NCBI RefSeq assembly: GCF_036711975.1
Contig: NC_091972.1
Span: 34,911,001-34,975,000, forward strand
Length of the DNA stretch: 64,000 nucleotides
Direction: 5' to 3'
DNA from: Onthophagus taurus
Lineage: Eukaryota > Arthropoda > Insecta > Coleoptera > Scarabaeidae
How positions within the stretch are numbered: position 1 is the stretch's first letter; the number at the start of each line of letters is the position of its first letter. The notes under the pieces were generated by a model. The model searched no databases, had not been told where the DNA came from, and saw only the letters and a program-made list of their open reading frames with translations. The translations under genes were made by a program, and so were the position numbers. Of this stretch, positions 25,601 through 36,200 are shown in pieces.

Positions 25601-27015
25601 TAAGTAATTTACAACAATCCGACAACGCAACTTATTTATCGATGGTCGAACACGTTTTAAACACACCATATTTTTACTTTAGTTACACCTATGATTTATC
25701 TCATACGATGCAAAGATTAAACGGAGCTGGACCGATGATGGCGCAACAATCAATGTTAGCCAGAGCCGATCAAAGATTCGTTTGGAATTGGCATTTATTA
25801 AAAGGATTTCAAAACCCCGATTTTAAAAATTTTACGCTTCCAATTATTCACGGTTTTATTTCGATAAATCAAGTCGTTATTAATGGGAATACTTTTAATT
25901 GGATTATGATATCGAGGAGGAGTACTCAACGAGCTGGAACTAGATATTTTAGACGTGGAACAGATAGAAATGGTTCAGTTGCAAATTTCGTCGAAACCGA
26001 GCAAATAGTTGATTTTCAAGGTGATCAAGGTAGTTTTGTACAAATTCGGGGTTCAATACCGTTATTTTGGACTCAATTACCGGATTTAAGATACAAACCA
26101 CCTCCAAAATTAGTTGAAATTGATCGTGAGGATCATAACCGTGCTTGTTTGCGTCATTTAGAAACAACTAGTCAACTTTACGGTAGGCAAATTTTAGTGA
26201 ATTTAGTTGATCAGAAAGGTGCTGAAGGAAAATTAGAACAAGCTTTCGGCGAAACAGTCAATAACATACGATTATCATCGGTTCGTTATGAACCTTTTGA
26301 TTTCCACGCTGAATGTCGTCATATGAGATGGGATCGTTTATCGATTTTAATTGATCGATTACAATTTGAACAAGAAGAAATGGGTTATTTTTTGATGATG
26401 CGAGACGGTTCGTTAGTTTCGATGCAAGACGGTGTTTTTAGAACGAATTGTATTGATTGTTTGGATCGAACAAATGTAGTTCAAAGTCTTTTAGCTCATA
26501 GATCGTTAACGGCCATGCTTAAAAAATTAAATATTTTAAAACCAAACGAAAATGTTGAGAATCACGGTAGTTTTGAGAGTTTGTTTAAAAATGTTTGGGC
26601 GGATAATGCGGATTTTATAAGTGTTCAATATTCCGGTACTGGAGCTTTAAAAACTGATTATACTCGTACCGGAAAAAGAACTAAAGCTGGACTTTTAAGA
26701 GATGGTGTAAATTCGCTTACGAGATATTACAAAAATAATTTTACGGATGGGTATCGACAAGATGCGCTTGATTTATTCCATGGTTTAGCTGATTTGAGGT
26801 CACCATTAACTGTAGATAGAGGATGGAGATACATAACGTTCCCTAGTGTACTTTTGGTAGCTGTAGCTATGTTTGTTACTTGCGCGATTATTCCGCCGGA
26901 ATATTCAACGGAATCTTTGTTGTTTTTGTTATTTTGGGGGTCGATGGTTTTCGCAACGGGGCACACCATTCTACGATATGGGCACGAATTTGTTGATAAA
27001 CCTAGATTGTTATAA
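19645..27015 (+). CDS. Sac1: Phosphatidylinositide phosphatase SAC1
   Basis: The first exon 19645-19670 encodes MEIHDDMK and splits a Leu codon with exon 2, 25320-27015, giving 573 residues (human 587). SAC1 is an ER/Golgi membrane phosphatase that dephosphorylates PI4P and other monophosphoinositides. The Sac domain spans roughly residues 60-450; the catalytic CX5R motif is CIDCLDR with Cys near residue 386, inside RTNCIDCLDRTNVVQ. Other landmarks are FYFSYTYDLSHTMQR, FVWNWHLLKGF and YSGTGALKTDYTRTGKRT. Two C-terminal hydrophobic segments (FPSVLLVAVAMFVTCAII and LLFLLFWGSMVFATGHTIL) anchor it in the membrane. The 5.6 kb intron carries several transposon relics but the splice sites are intact. 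Confidence 0.97.
19671..20830. other. SAC1 intron 1, proximal part
   Basis: This is AT-rich intron DNA with no recognisable gene or element. Short A-rich and T-rich runs are common. Confidence 0.45.
20834..21860 (+). mobile_element. Tc1/mariner-superfamily transposon, frameshifted
   Basis: The left end is near 20835 (ACAGGGTCTGGCAAAATGATC). The transposase runs through several frames: EHCVFFIETFMKTNESVITT, RTHFVLRRHDPVLDRKNILL and TGRPRSARIPENVAAVREAV (20849-21232). It continues with SSALHLSDRCVRRI, QELSQRDWGNR, LVTSDEAHFHLSGCVNK (21207-21422) and VTADRYVDILRNFLEP, WFQQDEATAHTARF (21558-21842). Two catalytic aspartates are recognisable (TSDEAH and QQDEAT); the third block is frameshifted after about 21740. 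It is an inactive copy of a family common in insects. A second, shorter relic of a related family lies at 57890-58300. Confidence 0.8.
21861..22560. other. Unassigned segment with a 178-codon frame
   Basis: GC-richer than the host intron, it contains an open frame (21920-22456) with Ser/Thr/Pro-rich, Lys-rich sequence (SPLTPNLTPQTPWKKKKTR) like a LINE gag/ORF1 linker. I recognise no domain, and treat it as transposon-derived. Confidence 0.35.
22560..22995 (-). mobile_element. Possible LINE endonuclease C-terminal fragment
   Basis: On the minus strand 22760-22660 reads RAATATLINKITDWAYFQSHL and NINL-like sequence, similar to the end of Jockey-group endonuclease domains. It is short and broken; assignment is tentative. 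Confidence 0.35.
23095..23450 (-). mobile_element. 3' end of an RTE-like LINE
   Basis: The minus strand reads a basic C-terminal block (LEARGKPRTKCLVSIKSAIQ, near 23370-23310) and ends with a GACCCATAGCTAGGATGTAG and a TGATGATGATG repeat tail near 23115-23135. RTE elements end in such short tandem tails, and a comparable one lies at 55140. Confidence 0.5.
23450..24716 (+). mobile_element. 5'-truncated CR1-like LINE with (ATT)n tail
   Basis: Three overlapping frames encode the RT palm/thumb C-terminus: INRELDAFSQLAERFNLRLN followed by SKSKVMIFGRRGD, VRNLGLHLETDL, AYAKLKAFYPCRRMLGFYTK, CQSLVLSRFNFADVVYGP and a C-terminal YQIASVYNGIPDDIK. The element ends in GAAATAAAGTC followed by ATT repeats to 24716. 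Truncation at the 5' end and the microsatellite tail are typical of target-primed insertion. It is a relative of the fragments at 29205 and 53885. Confidence 0.75.
24720..25235 (-). mobile_element. LINE RT fragment
   Basis: The minus strand at 24989-24792 encodes ITILLADTVRKLQAASKRWN and NKKCKIIKISK, the region just after the catalytic ADD box of Jockey/RTE-like reverse transcriptases. The fragment directly follows the (ATT)n tail of the preceding LINE. Confidence 0.55.
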
Positions 27016-27207
27016 CGTATCAATTTTTATTTTTGATAGTGTAGTGATAATAAGATTCTTTTTGTGTCCTTTAGAACGTAAAGAATATGTGTGGAATGGA
27101 AAAAGTGGAATTTTTATGTATATTTTTTGTGTACATGCATAATTAATTATATTATATTTTTTACCTATGGTTTATTATATGGTACATGAAAACACGTAGG
27201 ATGTAAT

Positions 27208-27213
27208 AATAAA
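27208..27213 (+). terminator. SAC1 poly(A) signal
   Basis: AATAAA lies 193 bp after the SAC1 stop codon. Minus-strand AATAAA motifs for TTI1 occur at 27235-27230 and 27176-27171, so the two convergent transcripts probably overlap at their 3' ends. Confidence 0.5.
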
Positions 27214-27274
27214 TAATGGTTAAAAAAACTTTATTAAGTGAAGTTTTTCATTCTAGTACCTTTCTTATCAATCA

Positions 27275-30200
27275 CTACTGATTAAACACTTCCACTATAC
27301 TTTTTTTATACTCGCCATTCTTGTTTAATGAATCCAAATAATTTTTTGTGCATTCAAAATCGTAAATTAACATCGTTTTAAAGAATTGAACGGTTAAATT
27401 TTGCAATAATACGGGTTGTTTGTTAGATAAATAGAGTTTTACCGTTTCAAATAACTTTAAACAATCTTCAGTTGCTATTTCTATGTCGCAAATTAATTGC
27501 GATAAGTTTTCCAAAATAACTATTTGTAATTTATAAGCTTGGGTTGTTCTATATTCGGATCCTCGGTCTTTTAGATAGCTTTGTTTCGAAAGCACTGTAA
27601 GTCGATTTAAAATATTTTCTAAAACGTCCCTAAAAAATAAATTATTTTAATTTTTTTTTTGTAAATTGTTTAAAAAAGTAATGTGCTGAATGAAAATATC
27701 ATTCAAAATCTGATTTAATTTGTTTCTAATTTAAGCTCAAACTCATTCTACTCAAACGCGGGTTCAAATCCGTGGCCTAATCTTATTATAATTGTGGTAG
27801 AAATAAAAATATCTCATTTCTTTTATCCATAAACCAAGGTGAGTTCTTTATTAATGATATTATATCTCTAATTACACTAGTCAACAGCCATTTTGCATTT
27901 GGGATGTGATATATCAATTTACATGTATTTTGGTATTTAGAATCCGAACATACTTTTCATGATGTTATAGCAGTACTACTATGTAATGGCACTATATTTC
28001 AATCGGAGCCTTTGGCTTACCAGGAAACATGAAAAAAACTTATGAATCAATGGCTTCGCTGCTAGAGGCAATCAAAGGGTCATAAATCACAACTTTGCTG
28101 TGATTTGAAAAGGTGTTGCACTTCTTACAGATTTACAGAGTGGGCTCACGAAATATTGCTGCTTGTTGTGCCTACGGGATAGCCGTGACACTAAGAATCA
28201 AAAAAAATGTAAAAAACGCTCCATTAGTTAAACCCGACAAAATCATTTTCCCTCCGCTTGATATTAAGTTGGGCCTTATAAAGAACTTGTAAAAACTTTG
28301 GATAAAGGGTAGGCCTTCAATCATTTGAAAGAACAGTTTCCCAAATTGAGTGAAGCAAAGCTGAAAAAAAGGTATATTTGTTGGGCTATAAATAAGAAAA
28401 TTGTTGGAAGATCTAGCCTTTGATACCAAACTCACAAATAGCGAATTGGCTTTTTCGGCAACGGAAAACGCTTTCACCAAGACATCCTTAAGATGGAACA
28501 CCGTTATCAAGATCGCTGGAACCTTTCGATGATGAGCAACTACTCCTGTGGTCTTGTTAAGGAGAGTGATAGAACGGCTAACAAAAGAAGAACACCGTTG
28601 TGACATTTTGTGAATACCAAAGAAAATTAAAGTTGAAAATATGTTGCAATCTAATTTAGATATTCTATTGACATCATGATCAACACTGATTCTGTATTTC
28701 TTATTTGTTATTATGTACTGTTTTTGATTTTGCTGTGTATCTAGGAAATGTGACGTGATGAACAAAAACTGATTTTACCAGTGAACTCAGCATCAAAAAA
28801 TTTGTAAAATCCACCCATTTATAAAGCAGATGCAGAAAAAAGTAAATTTGTTGACTAGTATTGTTTTTCCATTTATGTCAAAGAATAAATGATATGCTGT
28901 AGGAAGAAGAAATCCCAGATTAAGTAAAAGAAGAGACTCAACATAACTACCCTGCCGATTTTCACATCGATTCGTGAATATACTATTAGCACATAAGCTT
29001 TCGTTTGGTTACATATGTTGTCGCGTGATCAAAAGAACTAAAGCTAGATTGATAATAAAGTTTAGTAGGCATAGAGAGAGAGAGAGAGATTAATGAGGTT
29101 CATTTAAGATCCTACGTCCTGTGATTGAATGATTCCAGGACTTGACGTAATAGTTAATCAACCAGAGCCATGCCGCAATAGAAGAATTGCATCATATTGT
29201 TAATAATAATTAACAAATAACAAATATAATATAATAAAACAATAATATTTTATTGGCTTTTAAGGCGGGGTTCAGGTGGCACTTCAAAAATGTGCCCCTG
29301 CTCACACCCAACCCACTAACGAAAATTTTATTACAAAGCAAAACGTAAAAGATGGTACACCATATACAAATAAAAATAAATTAAAAAAAATCAAAATAAA
29401 AGAAAAAAGTATTGATCTCTCATTAGTAAGTTGACAAGGGTAGACTTAAAGGCTCTGAGAGATAACATCTTTAGGTCATAAGGCAAATCGTTGTAAAGTA
29501 CACAAACCTGGTGCGTGAATGATCTTCTAAATAGTGACAACTTATACTTAGAAGAAGAATTTTTCCACCTCTGAACCTCGTATTCAGATTGTGCATATCA
29601 CAACTATATCTTATTTTGTTTGTCAGGTAGGAAGGCTTCCCACTGGTCAAAATCTTATAATCGATACAGAGCGTTAGCAATTTACGTCTATTGAACATAT
29701 TTAACCAACCAATATCACGAAGTTTATGCGAAATACGAGCATACTTTCGAATATCGAATACGAACCTCAAACAAGCATTCTGCACTCTTTGAATGCGTAG
29801 AGCATCAATACTATCAATTGAGGCACGGTAAAGCGGAGCGCAGTAGACAAAATGAGATAGAACCAGTGAATCACACAGCTGCTTTTTTAGTGTTAACAGT
29901 ATAGAGCGACGATGCGGGTATAATGCACGAAGACTGGCATATGCTCTCCGCATAAGTAACGAAATCTGCTCATTATATCTAAATGAGTTATCCATGATAA
30001 CACCCAAGTTTTTTACACTTTCACTTATCGGAATAGTAACATTATTAATACTAATTGTAAACTGTGGGTTAAGCGATTAGATCACCAAAGAACTACTGAA
30101 TAAAATTGCTTGAGACTTAGAAGGATTCAAGTGGAGATTATACTTTAGTGTTAATTTTTCATTCCCCCCAAACCTATATTTCATCTCAACCTAACCTTAA

Positions 30201-33200
30201 TATTTTCAACGTCCAATCCCAAAATCGAATCAGAACTGAATTGAATTATTAATTTATCAAACAATTAAGGGCCCTTTTCTTATACGATTTCAACCAACTA
30301 AAACTCTTCCATCTTTTTCCTGTATTACCCAATAGGGCATTTCTTTGTAAAGGCATCAATTAACAAACACAACTTGTCTACACAGCTTTAGATTTTCTGC
30401 AGCTGCCCTGGTTACCCTTGGTTCCACGTCCTCCATTGTCGTCCTAAAGGGCTTTTCGTCTATTTCATTAGCAAGATTTTACTCCCTTCCATCCACTTTT
30501 TTCCTTACTTCGTCTTTTTGAAAACTTTTCTCTCTCTCTCTTGTCACTGTTTTTTGGAAAATATGTTCTGAAACATCTACGTTAGTGAATCTCCCCTGCG
30601 TTTTCCATATTAACCTGTCTTCTGAACTTATACTCGGAAGTATCTTATTGATTATAGAATCAGTATTTAACGCCATGGCTTTTTATTATACGTTTTATCT
30701 ATTCTCGGTATATACCATGAACTGTTTTCGTCTGGATTGTGAAAGATACGACTTTTTCTGTAATTAAGTATAAAATATTTCGATCATAGATCGCCCACCT
30801 AGCGATCCACCCAGCATAGATTTGCTAACACTCATTTAATTTTTTCCATAAGGTTTTTTCCATTAACAAGAGACTTGGAATCAGAGGGGTGGCTATTATT
30901 TGCGATGTCACTCCGACGGCTAAGTTTCTTTTTAGGATTTGCAATAATTTTATATAACACTGGTACGTCATAATCTTGAGCGTTCAAGAACGTCGAGCTC
31001 TTTAGCTGTCTCCAGGATTGCCATTTCCGTTATTTTGCAGATATCTTAATTCTAATATATTGAGATAACTTGTAACCATCATGGTATTTGTTGTCTCGAG
31101 CGATCATCCACATAGCCCACAAAATTAACATTCGGCTCCTATATCTAACCTATGATAGAAAACATCAAAACGTTAGACCCCTGAAAAACTCCATAGGAAA
31201 CATCAAAGCTTTCTTCTCTAGGCACAATGATTTACCAATCTAATAGATACGCCTCCACGGTTCTCGCTAGATGGTTCATAATGTCCTTTCTTGATAGGTA
31301 TTAGCTTATTATAGTTGTGATATCAATCATATCGGCCTAAATAAGATAAGATGTCCATTGACATAGTAGGTGTAGTCTATAGACTTTTCATATTTTTTTT
31401 CATTTGATGCCTATTTGCTAATATTTCATGAAAACTACTTTTTGGCTTTAAGGATATTAATTTGTTTATAAGTTTCGCACATCCGTGTTTAATTCGTTGT
31501 CTTATGATCTGTCATATCAACTTATTGCTTGCTATTCTCTTCCTTCGTATTTACTTGTTCCATCAGTATACTATTTTCTGTCCCGTTTGCGTATTACTTG
31601 ATATGAAGCGGAGGCAAGATAATTTTGTTGGTCTTAACCAATGGAGTGTTTTTCACATTTTCTTTTCTAGCAACATATGATTTTCTTATAGGCTATTTCT
31701 TGACTGTATAGTGGTTCTTAGTGTCACGACTGTCCCATAGGCTTAAAAAGCAGCAATATTTCGTGAACCCACTCTATAAACCTGTAAGGAGTTCAACAAC
31801 TTTTAAATCACAGCAGAGAAGCCATGGATTCATAAGTTTCTTTCATCTTTTCTGTGTAAACCAAAGGCACGGATAGAAATGTATTGCCATTACAGTAGCA
31901 GTACTGCCTTCAAGCTTGTTTTACTGAAGTAAATAAAAAGTCGGCACTCTTATGGGTTATGTTGTACACCTAGCTACATCATCAGACCGTTGATATTTCT
32001 ACAGACGCACATTGAATTCTACATGTCAAAATATTGAACGAAGGAAGTACCTCTAGTACCCCAAGCACCAAGAGTTCAGCTTGCACATTCGAAGGTTTTA
32101 GATCGCGAACCAAATCGTTCAATTCCTTTTGATTAAAGATCTAAGATCGAAGTGCCAGGAGATTGAACGCAGTACTTTTCCACATGTGGAGCACCCTCTG
32201 ATTCAGTTGACGTCGGGTCAGTTCCCGTGGCTTGCACGTTGCAGTTAGGACTAGGTAACCCTTCATTATGGGCAACAGACAAATGCACTGAAGATACGTT
32301 TGGATACTTTATTTTATGTCGAGTTTTGTTATAATGCCCTGTAATATTTGTGAGGCAAAAGTAACTATCTGAAAAACCTTAGGAACACCCGAATTTCATG
32401 ACTCGGCGTTTTCCTTTTAACCATTCGTAAAGTAGTAATGCAGGTTATGTATGCAATATGAGGATAATGATCAAACAAACAGAAAACATCGAAATACTGA
32501 AAATAAAATACCCTAAAAACTCAAAAATCTTACGTGCTAGAACATTTTGAAAGGTATATTCGAATTCCGCATACCACAATATATACAAATTTTATTATAG
32601 AATGTTATCTTTAATTTTGTGTAAAAATCATTTAGCACACTACTTTCAAAACATAGTGTATCATTAAAGTATTAAAAAAGTACTTACACTGATGTGCGTT
32701 GTCTAATAAAATCCCTAGAAAGTCTTGCCATAACCACCAATAATTGAAAACTTAAATTAAAAATTAATGGTTTAACAGTCTCTTTAAAACGATATTTTAA
32801 AGGTGTCCATATTTTATGCACCAAAGGTAACAATTCGTTTTCATAATCCTTAACTATTTCTAATCCATTTTTCAAAATTTCTAAACTCAAAATCTTTATA
32901 TCATCATTAGGAGAAGATAAATAATTTAAAGATGTTTTTAATATTTTAATCGTCAATTTTATATGAACCGGAAGAACTATTTTAACCTTACATTCTTCAC
33001 CACCAATAACTTCATCATCAATTTTATTATTTTGGTCCTCTTTCCACATTTCTTCCACACTTTTTTTCATTTTTTGATCCGAAAAATCATTATTTTCTTC
33101 AATCAATTCCTCCTTTCCTTTCAAAATTTCTTCGATCTTTTCTTTTTTACTTTTAACTTTTTCCAAAATTATTTTAACGTCGAACCATCGAATTAAACAT

Positions 33201-36200
33201 TTCAAAAATACATCGTATATTCTTAAAAACGGGATTTGTTCTTCAGTGTTAATAAAATCGGTTTGTTCGGATATATTTTCGATAATATCCGAAATTGAAT
33301 CTAAAACTTCCACAGAACAATGTTTTATAACAACACCAAAAACATCTAGAACCGTTTTATTCGTTTGAAAATGTTTTAATTTTCTTGTAACGTGATAAGA
33401 AAAATAATCGGAATTTTGATTGATTAAATCCGTTATTGAGATAAATCCTGATGATTTTGAAACATTTAAAAGACACTTTAATCCAGATAAACGAATTAGA
33501 GGATTTAAAGAACCCGATTTTTCAATAATCGGGTATAAAATTTTTAATAATAATTTCCTACATCGGTTTTCGTTTAAATTTAAACAAATTTTTCCTACAC
33601 CTTCTAATTGCAAACAAATTTGAATAGTATTTTCGTGAGTTTCGTTTAAATGTATCGATTCAGATGGAATAATTGGTAAATTTAAATTTTCATCTTGTAA
33701 GTAAATCAAAATTAAATCTATTTTTAAATCATCGTTTAAATTTTTTGGTATATTTGAGATTATTTCGTTTAAAATTAACGTTGATTCCTTTTTAAATTCG
33801 GTTTCTTTCTCGAAAACTTCTATTAAATAATAATAAATATCTTGAACGATTTCTTCATTTGATAATAATTGAAATAATTCGTTTAGTTTTGTCGCAACGT
33901 TTTCATTTGTATGATATTTAAATGTTTTCCACGGTGTTTTGTTGAAACCTTGAATTTCAAAATCTATAAACATAAATAAATATAATAATATTGTTATTTT
34001 ATAAGAAATGATTTTTTTTTCTTCAAACGTTTTAATAAATTTCTTTAAATTACTTTAATTTGAAATATAAATAAGCATCTTTTCAAACTGGAATAACTTT
34101 TGAACGTATTCCTCGATTTGAATAAGGTTTTTTTTTATTTGAAAGGTTTACCCTGTGCCAATATTTCTGTAGGCGCCTTCCACATTTTGGCGCTCTTTAA
34201 TTTCAGCAATGGTAAATAACGCTAGTGCGTGTTTTCCTCCTACACTTTGAAGCTTGCTGTGGGGTGCACCGACCAAAGAAAATAATTTTAATCATAAGAG
34301 GGTTGTAGTCTCATCTGTTCTGATCACTTCTGTTTTTTGTTCAAGTTTCTATTGTTGTTAACACCAAAGTTACAAGCTCTAAAAGATAACGCAGCTTGTT
34401 CGGCAGCGCCATCAGAAATTAAAGAAATTGACGAAAACATTTCAGTGACGTTTAGTGTCGTTAACGTCGTACATTGTTGCTTAACAAGAAAAATGCCTTC
34501 AAGTCTTGCAGAAGTTGCTCAGGCAGTGGCTTTGGTGGAAGATGGACGCGATACACAGTACGGTTTCTCGCGCCATTCAAAGATTTCGGCAGACAGACAC
34601 CTTCATCAGATAATCTGGGTCAGGAAGAAGGCGCACCACACAACCCCGTGATGATCGATATATTGTAACGACCGTGTTACGAATCGACATACCACAGCAG
34701 TTGAGATAAGAAATCGTTTGGAGCAAGTGCGTCGGGTGAACGTGAGTGAACGCACAGTAAGAAGGAGATGTGAAGAAGCGGGGTTGAGATCACAGAGACC
34801 AGCAACTGGACCACAGTTGCTTCGAGAACATCGTGTTGCTCGATTACAATTTGCACGACATCATGTTCAGTAGACCAATGCAGAGTGGCGAAACGTACTG
34901 TTCTCAGACGAGTCGAGGTTCCGCTTGTACTCTCCAGATAGTCGAGAGAGAGTTTGGAGAAGAGCAGGAGAGTGTTATGCTCAGTGCAACTTCTCTGAAA
35001 GAGTACAATACCAAGGGGATCTGTAATGGTTTGAGGGGGCATGTGTTTCAAAGCACATACGGAGCTTTGCTTTATTAACGGCAATCTAAACGCGGATCGG
35101 TATATTGAAGAAATTTTGGCTGAACACGTGTTTCCTTTCGGCCCATTTATTGGTGACAACTTCTTGTTCATGCATGATAATTCACGCTCCCATACAGCCC
35201 GCGTAGTGTCCCAATACCTGGATGATTTGGATATCAGCAGAATGGAATGGCCTGCACGTAGCCCTGATTTAAACCCCATAGAACACATGTGGGATATGCT
35301 AGGAAAACGAGTTAGAGCCCGTGGTGCCGTTATTTTGTTTGATTTACTTGTCACAGTTTAATAAAATTAAATTTCATCGACATCCATGATTTGCTTTAAT
35401 TTCTGATAACGCTGTAGACCTTTTAAACAAAAAAATCTTATTCAAATCGAGCAATACGTTCAAAAGTTATTGCAGTTTGAAACTGATTATCATTTTAGGT
35501 GATGCGTTTTTTATGCCGCTGAGTGTATGAATAAGGTCGTAGCATAGTATGTATTACAGATAGTGTATGACAGTGTAGATGCATTATCTTATTAAAAGCT
35601 TAACCAAAAAGGAGTTCGGGCACCGTTTTGTCCTGGGGCCGAAAAATTGACTCCAAAGGCTGATGAACTAAGATATGTCAACGGAATAAGGATACGGAAG
35701 GCAATGGGTAACCATCGTAATCATCATGGCTAGTACGACAATTAAGAGGCCAATTACCAAGAGATCATGGTAATCGGAGGCCAAGATCCGGCAGAGCAGG
35801 AAAAGTTAAAGTTTGTGAGACCTCCCAGGTCGTTAGTCTGCAAAACCCTTGCAATATTGAAACGTGGAATACGAGATCGTTTTGTTAAGCCGGGAAAGTC
35901 TTGGGTATTAGTGAAATGAAATGGTCGGGTTCAAGACAATGTCTAATTGATGCACACCAAGCCAATTGTACAGGTGACCATCGGCACGGAGTGGGTATTA
36001 TCGTATATGTCACAAACTCTGTAGCCATATCCGAAAGAGTCTAGCTACTACAAATCAATGCTAGTCTCATACCGATGAATATCATTCAAGAATATGCTAT
36101 GGGAACAGCACTTCAAAAGTGACAACGAAATTGAAAAATTTTACAATGAAATAGTAAATATATATGACAGATTCTCCAAACATCACCTAACGGTAACAAT

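Noticed and set aside
27760-27800. tRNA B-box-like GGGTTCAAATCCG
   Set aside because: The flanking bases do not form a T-arm stem, and no A-box, anticodon arm or acceptor stem fits upstream.
28172-28765. 197-codon minus-strand open frame
   Set aside because: It is the reverse shadow of the plus-strand FHQDI-family coding relic; its hydrophobic runs come from complementary codons.
34677-35354. 225-codon minus-strand frame
   Set aside because: It is the antisense of the Tc1-like transposase, whose plus-strand motifs are unmistakable.
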